A DNA stretch of 64,000 nt. It comes from Chryseobacterium lactis. Lineage in GTDB: Bacteria > Bacteroidota > Bacteroidia > Flavobacteriales > Weeksellaceae. The notes under the pieces are model-generated. The model did no database searches and was not told where the DNA came from. It was given only the letters and a program-made list of their open reading frames with translations. Positions 7,607 through 15,872 of the stretch are shown one piece after another. The translations under genes were made by a program, and so were the position numbers. The number at the start of each line of letters is the position of its first letter. Position 1 is the stretch's first letter. The stretch is taken from the NCBI RefSeq assembly GCF_003815875.1, contig NZ_CP033924.1, positions 2,542,001 to 2,606,000 of the forward strand, in the 5' to 3' direction.

Positions 7607-8326
7607 ATGGAGTTAGCAATAGCAGGTGGAGCAAGTGGTTTTTTTGCAAGTGCAACCACCGCAGGAACTTCAATGTCGTGGAATCCCATCGGATGGATAA
7701 TTCTGGCGGTTGTTGCGATTGCTGCAATCTGGTATTTTTGGGATGATATATGTGATTTTTTCTCAGCGGTAGGTAATGCCGTTGCGGAAACGGCAAAGGT
7801 GATCTGGGAATTTGTTTCCAGTCCTGCCATACCTGCTCCGCCTCCAGCAATAGATGACGATTTGCCAAAACCAGTACCTCCTCCAGTAGATATACCCCTT
7901 GATGAACCCATTACAGTTCCGATAGCACCGCCGATTACAGTTCCACAGGTCAAGCCTAGAACAAGAAGGCGTGAGAAAGATATATACAATGTTTATGACC
8001 TCCATGTTGGAACACCTGGACTAATGCGTAATTACACCTTTGGAGCTGGGTTCGTAAATCAATTTATGATGAGTGGAGCAATCTGGAAATATGGATTAAC
8101 TTCTTTTAAGTCAGTTTATGCAAGATATTTAGTAATTTTCCAATTATATCATGGTGATAAAGATGAATATATTTTAAATAATCTATCATCAGGAAAATTA
8201 TTACCTTATGAGTGGTATTTACAGAATGTCAACTATGCAACAGCCAATGCTGAGGAAGTATCTTTGATCGATGCGTACACGGCAACGCATGGTAAACTAC
8301 CTCCTGGTAACACTTTTAGGGGTTAG
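7607..8326 (+). CDS. Putative T6SS effector with polymorphic-toxin C-terminus
   Basis: A 239-residue protein in three parts. Residues 28-45 (GWIILAVVAIAAIWYFW) are a hydrophobic, possibly membrane-inserting helix after a small Gly/Ala-rich leader. Residues 73-117 are a Pro-rich linker. Residues 125-239 form a separate domain with IWKYGLT (159-165), NAEEVSLIDAYTATHG (214-229) and a terminal LPPGN (231-235). The KYG...E..LI..Y...G.LPPGN layout resembles C-terminal toxin domains of Rhs and other polymorphic toxins; a URI/GIY-YIG-like nuclease fold is one possibility, not shown. Position right after VgrG and the PAAR-like tip supports an effector. Exact activity unknown. Confidence 0.55.
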   Translation: MELAIAGGASGFFASATTAGTSMSWNPIGWIILAVVAIAAIWYFWDDICDFFSAVGNAVAETAKVIWEFVSSPAIPAPPPAIDDDLPKPVPPPVDIPLDEPITVPIAPPITVPQVKPRTRRREKDIYNVYDLHVGTPGLMRNYTFGAGFVNQFMMSGAIWKYGLTSFKSVYARYLVIFQLYHGDKDEYILNNLSSGKLLPYEWYLQNVNYATANAEEVSLIDAYTATHGKLPPGNTFRG

Positions 8327-8354
8327 TTATTCACACAATTATAAAATTTGAATA

Positions 8355-9134
8355 ATGAATGAGCAAGAAATAGAGAAGTTATTGCAGAAAATAAGCAATC
8401 AAAAAATGTTTGGTGAAACAGAAAAGGCTATCGCCAACTTACATATTTTAAATAATGAGTTCCCGAAGGAAAAAAAGTACCTAGCACTTTTGGCAAGCTC
8501 CTATCTTGATTCCGATTCCGTGGAAGTGGCAGAGGAATATTGCGCAAAGGCATTGGAAATAGATCCTAATTATCCGGAGGTGTTTGAGCTCAAAGGTCTT
8601 ATTGCAGAGAAAAAGGGTGATGATGAGCTGGCCGAAAAATACTATAAAGAATCCATTGCAACAGGCATTCCCTTTAAAATGGGGCATCTTCGCCTTGTAT
8701 TATTATATTATAAACTGGAAAAATATGATGATGCCATCAAGGAAGCTGAATATCTGCTTGCGAATTTTGATGTAGATCGGAATGAATATTCTGCCGATAA
8801 GCAACGTCAAATTTTTGCCCAATGGCTATCGTTTGCGTATAATAGGCTCTATTCGTCCCTGATACGAATTGGTCAATATGAAAAGGCAGCTATTAAAATC
8901 AAAGAATTTATTTCTTTCAGAGCTAACTACGTAAAAGACCCGTATCAGTTCCTTACCGAAGATGAGATCCTGTTTAAACTGTACCATGCCTTGAACGATG
9001 AAGACAATATGAAGGAGATGGAAGAAAAGATGCTAAACCACTATATGGTTCCTGAAAGTATGATTGATTCGATGAAGAAAGATGCACAGCAGGGGTATTT
9101 GGAAAATGCAAACCCCGAAAATTATGCCGTATAA
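8355..9134 (+). CDS. TPR-repeat protein of the effector island
   Basis: A 259-residue soluble protein without signal peptide. Residues about 5-130 contain tandem TPR-like helices (AEEYCAKALEIDPNYPEVFELKGLIAEKKGDDELAEKYYKESIA is the clearest unit), and the rest is helical and acidic. It starts 28 bases after the putative toxin gene. In type VI islands the gene after the toxin is often its immunity protein or an adaptor that loads the effector; a TPR scaffold could serve either. The sequence alone does not decide. Confidence 0.6.
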   Translation: MNEQEIEKLLQKISNQKMFGETEKAIANLHILNNEFPKEKKYLALLASSYLDSDSVEVAEEYCAKALEIDPNYPEVFELKGLIAEKKGDDELAEKYYKESIATGIPFKMGHLRLVLLYYKLEKYDDAIKEAEYLLANFDVDRNEYSADKQRQIFAQWLSFAYNRLYSSLIRIGQYEKAAIKIKEFISFRANYVKDPYQFLTEDEILFKLYHALNDEDNMKEMEEKMLNHYMVPESMIDSMKKDAQQGYLENANPENYAV

Positions 9135-9173
9135 ACAGTAAACTATAGGATGGCTATCATCCACCGTTAAATC

Positions 9174-10067
9174 ATGTCTGATCTATTGAACGCAGTGGAA
9201 TATAAATTTTCATTTCACAAAAAGAGTTCTTATAAAGGTAAATCGTTATTTGATATAGAATCCTCTGGTACATTCACTTTAGAAAAAGTGGATGCTGATA
9301 CAGCAGAATCGAACTTTACGTTTACCAATCTTAGCTATGAAAGCAGCAACACGAACGATCCTTTATTGTTCAGTCCCGTCGAGTGGAAGTATTCCCGAGA
9401 TTTAGGGATTGCTGCAATTATCAATAAAAAGAATTTTAAACCCAAGTGGAACCGTTTTAGGGATAAACATCGCAATCCATCAAATAGAGCTCTATTGATG
9501 GTCATTGAGAAATTATATTTCAATTCACCATTAGGTATGGAACATGATACCTTTTCAAATGGTGTCTATTTACCTTTCTTTATTGATTCCAATGGCACTT
9601 ATAATGAAGGCGAAAATTACAGGGGACTGCAATATTTGTCAATGCCATTGGATATACCCTTGGATACTGTATTTGTCTGCAAAAAAGCGGATGAAAGGGA
9701 AATATTGCTTGAAGGTTGGGTTACGTTAAACGAACAGTTTCTTGATAATCTACTTCTTGATCGGGGGTTTAGGAGCAAAGCAAAAGACTACCATGTATCC
9801 AGAGACTTTTCCATTGATTCTAAAATAATTGTTGTCAAGGATACCGTCGCTGACGTAGTGAAACAGATAAATTTCAGGTTAAATATTAAAGGAGAGCAGG
9901 ATCTTTTTGAAGAAATTACTTATGATGTCCACACAGATTTTGATAGCTATGAGGGCAATGTACACAAGATCTTGGAAGGTAAAAAATATACACTTGAAGA
10001 GTGGGAGGAATTTGAGCGTGATCGGAAAAGGCCAGGAAGGAATTTTTCTTTATTAGATGGGGATTGA
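9174..10067 (+). CDS. Protein of unknown function in the effector island
   Basis: A 297-residue soluble protein, not recognised. It has mixed alpha/beta character, many aromatic and charged residues (for example WKYSRDLGIAAIINKKNF), and an acidic end (EEWEEFERDRKRPGRNFSLLDGD). No signal peptide or membrane segment. It is the last gene of the plus-strand run starting at vgrG, 39 bases after the TPR gene, so it may be an immunity or accessory protein of the effector. It converges on the PRTRC ThiF gene. Confidence 0.5.
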   Translation: MSDLLNAVEYKFSFHKKSSYKGKSLFDIESSGTFTLEKVDADTAESNFTFTNLSYESSNTNDPLLFSPVEWKYSRDLGIAAIINKKNFKPKWNRFRDKHRNPSNRALLMVIEKLYFNSPLGMEHDTFSNGVYLPFFIDSNGTYNEGENYRGLQYLSMPLDIPLDTVFVCKKADEREILLEGWVTLNEQFLDNLLLDRGFRSKAKDYHVSRDFSIDSKIIVVKDTVADVVKQINFRLNIKGEQDLFEEITYDVHTDFDSYEGNVHKILEGKKYTLEEWEEFERDRKRPGRNFSLLDGD

Positions 10068-10270
10068 TTTCACCAAAAATGATAAGACATAATTTCTCTA
10101 TTTTATTGTAAAATTCGCTGTTGGAATAAATTACACTTATTAAGGATATAAAACGATAAAAAACATATCTGCGAAGCTAACTGGGATACTGTGTATCCCA
10201 CACATAACCCGCAACGGCTGTTGAAGCGGGGATAGAGCAGAAGGTTACAGCCGTTGCAGCCGATTTTCGC

Positions 10271-10320
10271 GCCAAAAGCCGAAGGCTTTTGGCCGCCGGC
10301 AGTTTTTTCAACTGCCGACG
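10271..10320 (-). terminator. Double GC-rich hairpin at the end of the PRTRC operon
   Basis: Two adjacent hairpins: a 10-bp stem GCCAAAAGCC-GAA-GGCTTTTGGC (10271-10293) and a second with core CGGCAGTT / AACTGCCG (10297-10317). On the minus strand the second includes the last codons and stop of the ThiF gene, so it lies exactly at the operon end. They separate convergent transcripts. There is no long T-tract, so termination efficiency is uncertain. Confidence 0.5.
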
Positions 10321-11120
10321 GTAATGGGTTGTGATTTAAAATTTTGCAGATTGAGGAAAAATCCACGGTTTTCTGTCATACCGTCCTTTAGCAAGTTCCA
10401 TAAAAGAGATGCTCCTAAATGCGCAATAGTGCTATTGATGAAAAGATCCTGTTTTGCAAGTGATTCCGCCAGTGAACAGCTTGGGGTATCGTCTTGCTCT
10501 TCCGAGGTTTGCATAGCTGTACCATACTCCTCAATAATAGACGGTAGCTTTGCGAAAGTTTTGAACTTTTTCGAGGTCGGCTGATCTATGTTTCCAATTG
10601 TTGAAAGTATGCCCTGTCCTGAAAATTTGGTATTGCCGAGGTCTAGCCAATACTTTGCGTTGTCCCTGTGGTAACTATAATCTTTGCTTAACTTCTGCAA
10701 TATTTTATTTATTTCAATTCTTGATGCAACCGTATCTGTACAGGATATGTAAATTGATGCGCCTGTATAGTCGGGTATTTTTCCATCGGCATTACGCTCG
10801 AATTTTCTTGTTACCGCTTTCCAATTTGTACCAGCCCATCTGTTAAGCCTATTGATGATAGCTTGCGATTTATAAAGATTTCGTTCCGATTCAGCGAACC
10901 TTTGCCGTCCGATATTGGAAGCTGTAATAATATCATCATCCCACAGGTGTACGTCCAGTCCTGGGTGGTCAAGTTCAAGTAAACTGTGATTGATTTCCAT
11001 AAGTGCGGTCATAAATTTTGAACCCGTACCACCTGCACCGATTACATTTACACGGATGGGATTTGTTGGACTTAATAGATAATTGTCCAAGAAGTGTATA
11101 TTTTTCTTTGGCGTTCTCAT
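10308..11120 (-). CDS. PRTRC system ThiF family (E1-like) protein
   Basis: A 270-residue E1/ThiF/MoeB-like protein. The N-terminus has the nucleotide-binding motif VIGAGGTGSKF (G28xG30GxG33), followed by LDVHLWDDDIITASNIGRQRF, which matches the D..D...SN..RQ signature of adenylating enzymes. A CTDTVASR segment (near residue 125) follows. ThiF proteins activate a C-terminal carboxylate with ATP; in the PRTRC cassette the substrate is unknown. Its start overlaps the stop of the PRTRC-B gene by four bases (ATGA), showing translational coupling. It is the last gene of the minus-strand operon. Confidence 0.9.
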   Translation of the reverse strand: MRTPKKNIHFLDNYLLSPTNPIRVNVIGAGGTGSKFMTALMEINHSLLELDHPGLDVHLWDDDIITASNIGRQRFAESERNLYKSQAIINRLNRWAGTNWKAVTRKFERNADGKIPDYTGASIYISCTDTVASRIEINKILQKLSKDYSYHRDNAKYWLDLGNTKFSGQGILSTIGNIDQPTSKKFKTFAKLPSIIEEYGTAMQTSEEQDDTPSCSLAESLAKQDLFINSTIAHLGASLLWNLLKDGMTENRGFFLNLQNFKSQPITVGS

Positions 11121-11824
11121 AATAAAATGTCATTAAGTTTTTTTGATGTTTTTACAAGCATTGCAGTAGGGAAAAATTTACCGTTATCGATCAGGTTTTC
11201 CCACATCATTACGCAGTTTCCCTTAACAGGATTATGGTCAGACATAAGGTGAGAAAAGTAGCTATTGAAAAAGTAGTTCTCCCATAATTTCATCAGTTCG
11301 TCAACAGAACCAGTTTCTACAGTGGAAATATCTACAGTCCCCATGCAAACGGAGCCATCCACATAGACGTTAAAATATGGTGCGTTGTAAAGCGGTGTAT
11401 TGATTGTAGGTTTCCTCGATGTTGAAAGTGCAAAAACTTTCAGCGTTTCCCTGTCTGCAATCCACACCATTGGAGGGGTATGCGCTTTTCCCGACTTTAT
11501 TCCAAGATTTTTATTAAAGAACAGTTCCCGAAACTGTGCTTTTGTGTACCAGACTATTTTTGAAGATTTGGCATCAAAGGACAGTAAGTTGTTATTCACT
11601 ATACCATCTGATTTGAGCAAATTTAGATTTTCTTCATCCACCTGTAAAGCTTTCGCAAGTCTTTTCCCTTCGTTCACAGATAGGGGATGCGGATTGATGG
11701 GGACACCATTTTCCATGTCGAAATATTCGACATAAGTATTATTAAAACCTGTCTTACACTGATAAAACACCAATGCGCATGTAGGTTCGAAATAATTTGC
11801 GAAGCTGTTGGTTATATCTTCCAT
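11117..11824 (-). CDS. PRTRC system protein B
   Basis: A 235-residue protein matching PRTRC protein B by position and by the central block PPMVWIADRETLKVFALSTSRKPTINTPLYNAPYFNVYVDGSVCMG, where aromatic and Pro residues are conserved in the family as I know it. Function is unknown. It lies directly upstream of ThiF (4-base overlap). The 20 bases before its start codon are identical to those before the DUF932 start at 16991. Confidence 0.8.
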   Translation of the reverse strand: MEDITNSFANYFEPTCALVFYQCKTGFNNTYVEYFDMENGVPINPHPLSVNEGKRLAKALQVDEENLNLLKSDGIVNNNLLSFDAKSSKIVWYTKAQFRELFFNKNLGIKSGKAHTPPMVWIADRETLKVFALSTSRKPTINTPLYNAPYFNVYVDGSVCMGTVDISTVETGSVDELMKLWENYFFNSYFSHLMSDHNPVKGNCVMMWENLIDNGKFFPTAMLVKTSKKLNDILL

Positions 11825-11829
11825 GATTT

Positions 11830-12996
11830 CTATTTTTTAAAGTTATGTTCCTGCCAAAGCCCGATCAGCTTGTCAATATTGTCAAATACCTTTGTTTCAA
11901 AATCGAAGTCATTATTTTCAATTTTTCTGTTATCAAAAGGAATAAACCGTGTGGGTTCATCAATCTCCGAAAATTCCTGCAGGTCGCCATTTACAAAATC
12001 GCAAAGCGTGTGAAAGAGGTTTCCTTCGATGGATGCGCAGAATGAAACGTAGTTGTCAAGGGTGACAGGTCGTTCGGATTCTTCGGTCATTTCCCTGTAA
12101 CGTAATGGAAAATATTTCCGATCAATGCGGACATTTGGAAAGGTGGTAAAAAGTTCATAAAATGAACTGGCTATCGAATGAACATCTTTTTCAAAATCAT
12201 TTTTTGGATTGAATCTTTGTAACAGCTTTTTAAAAGACTGTAGATTCATTGGTTCTGTGATAAGCTCTTTAATATGATCTCCTATCAATTCTGCGTCCTT
12301 GAACTCAGTTAAAAATTCATCTGTATTTGAATCTTCCTCCTCATCGTCCAAATAAGAATTTTCGAGCATATCGTACATGGAGTTCAGGTAGCAATCTTCA
12401 TTTCTGTAATAGGGTACAGCGAGTACCTGATAGATATATGCGTAAACACAGACCAAAAGTTTACTTGCTTTTACGGTTTTTCTATTGTGCAGGATAGTGT
12501 AAAGTGGAATTACAGGGATATAATATAGTGTACATCCTATGTTGTATCTGTCCTCTTTGGCGAAAAAGGTACATTTTCCATCATTGACCAATCTGATTTC
12601 CCGCCAGTCCTCGGTGCTAAGTTTAAGCTGTGTTTTCAGGTGTGCCAATGATTCCGAAATATTGTACGGGTAGGGCAGACCTGCACAGTCCAGTTTAGTT
12701 ACATTCAGTTTTTTTGAGATATTGGAGAGAGATTTAAAAAACTCCCTCTCCAATTTTGAACTGTCGTAATTTTCGCCAATTTCAGGTTCCTGCAATCTTG
12801 CATGGAACTGCATGCCTAAAAAGGCATTGGTAACATCGCGTGCGGAGCGGACTGCCGTCTGTCCTTGCGAATTTCTCCTGCATCCTTCGGGCGTTTCATC
12901 CAGTTCCCGAACACGCACAACTGGCGGTGAAGTTGTGACTGGCTTACTGCTGTGGGCAGCTTTACCGTTTGCGGATATTTCTTTTGCATGATTCAT
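11830..12996 (-). CDS. PRTRC-associated protein of unknown function
   Basis: A 388-residue protein taken from the ATG at 12996; a longer frame to 13068 would overlap the PRTRC-C gene by 56 bases, so the internal start is preferred. The first 60 residues are basic and Pro/Ser-rich, probably disordered; the rest is helical with an acidic stretch (LDDEEEDSNTDEF). It sits between PRTRC C and B, where other PRTRC loci have a gene in the size range of protein F, but I cannot confirm that relationship. Co-transcribed with the cassette (5 bases from PRTRC-B). Confidence 0.65.
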   Translation of the reverse strand: MNHAKEISANGKAAHSSKPVTTSPPVVRVRELDETPEGCRRNSQGQTAVRSARDVTNAFLGMQFHARLQEPEIGENYDSSKLEREFFKSLSNISKKLNVTKLDCAGLPYPYNISESLAHLKTQLKLSTEDWREIRLVNDGKCTFFAKEDRYNIGCTLYYIPVIPLYTILHNRKTVKASKLLVCVYAYIYQVLAVPYYRNEDCYLNSMYDMLENSYLDDEEEDSNTDEFLTEFKDAELIGDHIKELITEPMNLQSFKKLLQRFNPKNDFEKDVHSIASSFYELFTTFPNVRIDRKYFPLRYREMTEESERPVTLDNYVSFCASIEGNLFHTLCDFVNGDLQEFSEIDEPTRFIPFDNRKIENNDFDFETKVFDNIDKLIGLWQEHNFKK

Positions 12997-13012
12997 GGGT
13001 TTTGAATTTTGA

Positions 13013-13231
13013 TTAACCTTTAGTTCCGATAACTGTCTCAAAGCGATATTCAACAATGTCCTCCACAATTGTAGGACGTGAAATTTTTGCCGTGGTCAGG
13101 GAAGGGTAGTTGTTAGAATAAAAATTCAGTACTGCCTGAAGATTCCATTTTGGCTCGGGATCATCGAGCCTGATTTCATGTTCTTTTTCTTTGAGGATAA
13201 AAACTCGCTGAAGTGTTGTTGCTACTAACAT
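13013..13231 (-). CDS. PRTRC system protein C
   Basis: A 72-residue protein with the family pattern: an N-terminal LQRVFILKEKEHEIRLDDPEP, a central VLNFYSNNYPSLTTAKISRP, and the terminal YRFETVIGTKG. PRTRC-C is a small conserved part of the ParB-related, ThiF-related cassette found on plasmids and ICEs; its biochemical role is unknown. It lies 11 bases from the PRTRC-E gene on the same strand. Confidence 0.85.
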   Translation of the reverse strand: MLVATTLQRVFILKEKEHEIRLDDPEPKWNLQAVLNFYSNNYPSLTTAKISRPTIVEDIVEYRFETVIGTKG

Positions 13232-13242
13232 AATATTGCATT

Positions 13243-13815
13243 TTAAGGGTTATATTCTTCTTGATCGACCTTTTCCTGCTCATTTACCTGCTCTGCTTTC
13301 TGCTCGGAAGCTGACCAGAGATTGGGAACAAATTGCTTTTCGTACTCATCCTGTTTCTTTCTGATGTCTTCTTTATTCTCGGGATAGTCACCAACTTTCG
13401 GCAGTGCCGTCCATGCTTCTTTGTACTTTCCTACTTTGGCAAGGGCATCAGCTTTTAGGATTGCTTCGCTATACTTTCTGCCCTTTGCTTTTTCCTTATC
13501 TGATTTCTGTTTTTCCATCGCAGAGTTAGCCTGAGCCGTTTCCAGTCCCATTAGAAAATTTTGCATATTAGAAATGAGTCCGTCTGCCATCTGAACGGGT
13601 TTTTTGATGTGTTCAAAGAATCCGTTATCGAGTTCTTCGGGACTTCCTTTCAGATTAAAAGGAGGAATGACATTTTTCGCCTTATCTGCGCAACTATCAT
13701 TCTCGATCAAGATAGATACGAGTATCCTGTTTTCTGTTGCCTTGGTAATAGATAGCGTCAATTTGCTGTTGATGTCCATCTGTGCAATCTGTCTGAAAAA
13801 ATTAGCTGTTTCCAT
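13243..13815 (-). CDS. PRTRC system protein E
   Basis: A 190-residue protein. The N-terminal 85 residues (METANFFRQIAQM, then LTLSITKATENRILVSILI, VIPPFNLKGSPEELDNGFF) match the start of PRTRC protein E as found in Bacteroidota, with the PP.L.G.P.ELD core. Residues 85-190 are a Lys/Glu-rich helical tail with probable coiled coil (MEKQKSDKEKAKGRKYSEA). Its start overlaps the upstream gene by 14 bases, so both are in one operon. Role unknown. Confidence 0.8.
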   Translation of the reverse strand: METANFFRQIAQMDINSKLTLSITKATENRILVSILIENDSCADKAKNVIPPFNLKGSPEELDNGFFEHIKKPVQMADGLISNMQNFLMGLETAQANSAMEKQKSDKEKAKGRKYSEAILKADALAKVGKYKEAWTALPKVGDYPENKEDIRKKQDEYEKQFVPNLWSASEQKAEQVNEQEKVDQEEYNP

Positions 13816-14170
13816 AATAATTCATTTTTCTTTCGCTTACGTATTCTGTGATAGATTCTTCGGAAAACCCTGATTCCCGTAAGAAGTCTTCATAGGCTTT
13901 CATTTCTTTGTTAAATTCCGCTGTACCTTCTTCCCCTGTGAGAAAAAGTTTATGTGCGGTTCCATTTTTCAGAGCCTTATTAATGTCCCTGTATAGTTCT
14001 TTGATGTGTCTTCGCTGATCGGAAAGTTTACGGACTTCCATTGCGAACATTTGGTATCGTGAAAGAATATCCAAGAAAATGAAAGCTTGCACGATGTTTT
14101 GATTTTTATAATTCTCTACAAACCTGTTATAGAGCCAGTCTGCGAACTTATATTTTGCCAGTATTTCCAT
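13802..14170 (-). CDS. Small protein of unknown function in the PRTRC operon
   Basis: A 122-residue, mostly helical soluble protein, not recognised (MEILAKYKFADWLYNRFVENY at the start; FLRESGFSEESITEYVSERK near the end). It overlaps the PRTRC-E start by 14 bases, which indicates co-translation. Genes of this kind between DUF932 and PRTRC-E are part of the conserved block in related elements, in my recollection, but none has a known role. Confidence 0.6.
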   Translation of the reverse strand: MEILAKYKFADWLYNRFVENYKNQNIVQAFIFLDILSRYQMFAMEVRKLSDQRRHIKELYRDINKALKNGTAHKLFLTGEEGTAEFNKEMKAYEDFLRESGFSEESITEYVSERKMNYYGNS

Positions 14171-14212
14171 TTTTAAATATTTATGAGTTTGTTACTTAAT
14201 TTTAGTTCTGTT

Positions 14213-14569
14213 TCAATTTGATTCTTCACTATCTTGGTTATTTAGGGTTTCTATGTAGCTTGTGTAACGCTCGGTCAGATCTTCACCTTTATAAAATCGG
14301 TCAGCACGATAGTTGTAATTTTCCTCGTACATTCTGATCTCTTTTGTTATAAGATTGATATAATATCTATACATGGCGTTTAACCTTCTTTCATCCATTG
14401 TACAGTGCTTTTTGAGAAAGTCCATTTCCTTGATGTAGTTATTGAAGTTTAGAAGAGGGGTGAATACTTCCTCCACGATATATCCCTGTTCGGGTGCGCT
14501 CGTACTATCGGCAACACAGATAATCTGCTGTCCGTTTGACAAGGTGATATGTAAGTTTGAACGTGTCAT
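14213..14569 (-). CDS. Small protein of unknown function in the PRTRC operon
   Basis: A 118-residue protein, not recognised. The first 30 residues suggest beta strands (LHITLSNGQQIICVAD) and the rest is helical with many Tyr/Glu/Asn (YRYYINLITKEIRMYEENYNY). No signal or membrane segment. Lies four bases after the stop of the upstream gene (14574), so it belongs to the same transcript. Confidence 0.55.
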   Translation of the reverse strand: MTRSNLHITLSNGQQIICVADSTSAPEQGYIVEEVFTPLLNFNNYIKEMDFLKKHCTMDERRLNAMYRYYINLITKEIRMYEENYNYRADRFYKGEDLTERYTSYIETLNNQDSEESN

Positions 14570-14573
14570 TTTT

Positions 14574-15020
14574 TTAATTTTTAGAGGTTAAAATTTCCTG
14601 TATCAATGTGATGTCAAAATCGACTGTCCTGAATTTGACATCCTCAAAAGCTTCGTAATTTGCCATTCCAGAGGGATGAACTATCAGCGAATCGCTTTTT
14701 ATGCAGTCAAAGTGCCTGCATAACTGCTCGATTTCCTCAGCTTTGGCATCTAAAAAAGCCAGTTCTTTATCACCGAGCCACTGCTCGTAGAATGGTACTT
14801 TTGCTGTCCTGCACAGCAGGAAGGAAATACCGTGTTCTTTTCGTGCGATATATCCCGAATAGGATTCTACATTTATGATTTCAAGCAGGTCTGTTGTTTC
14901 AAGAGACTTTTTTAGCCAGTCCCCCCAAAGGGGGATAATGGCTACTTCATAGTTGTTGCGACCTACTTCGCTAAATGCCTTGATCAGCATGACATCCGTC
15001 ATTATATCTGATTTTTTCAT
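14574..15020 (-). CDS. Small protein of unknown function in the PRTRC operon
   Basis: A 148-residue soluble alpha/beta protein, not recognised. Segments such as YEVAIIPLWGDWLKKSL and FRTVDFDITLIQEIL suggest a compact fold. Two bases separate it from the upstream gene, so it is clearly in the operon. Nothing in the sequence points to catalysis. Confidence 0.55.
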   Translation of the reverse strand: MKKSDIMTDVMLIKAFSEVGRNNYEVAIIPLWGDWLKKSLETTDLLEIINVESYSGYIARKEHGISFLLCRTAKVPFYEQWLGDKELAFLDAKAEEIEQLCRHFDCIKSDSLIVHPSGMANYEAFEDVKFRTVDFDITLIQEILTSKN

Positions 15021-15022
15021 GA

Positions 15023-15427
15023 CTAAGGATTTAAGTTTATGTCTACAATTTTTCTATCACCGAACAGCATATAAATGGCGTATTTAAATTCTCGGCTACA
15101 TTCTTTCTGCTCGGTATAATGTATGGTAGCGTGCATGGAGAAAAGGGCATCGTAGCCGTCAAACAACTGATCTCTGAACGTCTTTTTATTTTTGTAAAGC
15201 CTTGTACCGTTTTTGAGGTATCTGCGCTTAAAGTTGGCTATGTAGTCAAACCATACACTGACATCTATATCTTTTTCAGTCCAATTTTCTTCAATCTCGG
15301 CTCTTTGGTTGTGCCACAATTCCGCTTCCTTCTTGATAAATTCGGTCAGTGGTTTAAGTTCTTGGGGAAACAGTCTTGCGAGCAGATAGGCTCTGTCAAG
15401 GTTGTTCATGTGATCTAAGGTTTTCAT
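15023..15427 (-). CDS. Small PRTRC-operon protein, paralogue of the next gene
   Basis: A 134-residue protein whose first 45 residues (MKTLDHMNNLDRAYLLARLFP) match those of the 15434-15856 product (MKALNEMNNTERAFAVARLFP), and both continue with L..LT.FIK.E and end in a GD.K.V.I motif. The two genes are therefore a tandem duplication that has diverged. No known domain; the absence of signal or membrane segments suggests a cytoplasmic role in the element's maintenance or transfer functions. Confidence 0.55.
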   Translation of the reverse strand: MKTLDHMNNLDRAYLLARLFPQELKPLTEFIKKEAELWHNQRAEIEENWTEKDIDVSVWFDYIANFKRRYLKNGTRLYKNKKTFRDQLFDGYDALFSMHATIHYTEQKECSREFKYAIYMLFGDRKIVDINLNP

Positions 15428-15433
15428 ATCTTT

Positions 15434-15856
15434 TTAATTTGAGGGTTTGTTCTTTTTAAAATCAATGGTTACGACCTTATCGTCACCGAAATAGAGTTCT
15501 ATTGCCAGTCTAATCATTGTGGGTGTCACTTGGGAACCTGCAAATCTTATCATACAGTGAATACCAAAGACACTGTTATCCTGATAGAAAAAATGGTCTG
15601 CAAAAATCCTCGGATTGCGGTATAGGAGAACTCCGAATTTTTCGATTGTCTGTTCGGCATTTTGCACAAGGCTATACCAATAATCGGCAGTTGCAATGCA
15701 GTTTGTTGGCCATGCTTTTCTGATATCCTCTTCTTTTTCACGTAGGTGTGCTATTTCGGTTTTTATAAAGTCGGTCAACGTTCCGAGCTGATCGGGAAAG
15801 AGCCTTGCAACGGCAAATGCCCTTTCTGTATTGTTCATTTCGTTCAGTGCTTTCAT
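15434..15856 (-). CDS. Small PRTRC-operon protein, paralogue of the previous gene
   Basis: A 140-residue protein, paralogue of the 15023-15427 product (shared N-terminal MNN.(D/E)RA...ARLFP and C-terminal (F/Y)GD.K(I/V)V.I). Six bases separate them. It is the first gene after a strong hairpin (15873-15908), so it may be at the head of a separately controlled part of the operon. Confidence 0.55.
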   Translation of the reverse strand: MKALNEMNNTERAFAVARLFPDQLGTLTDFIKTEIAHLREKEEDIRKAWPTNCIATADYWYSLVQNAEQTIEKFGVLLYRNPRIFADHFFYQDNSVFGIHCMIRFAGSQVTPTMIRLAIELYFGDDKVVTIDFKKNKPSN

Positions 15857-15872
15857 GATCTTTTGTTTTTTA

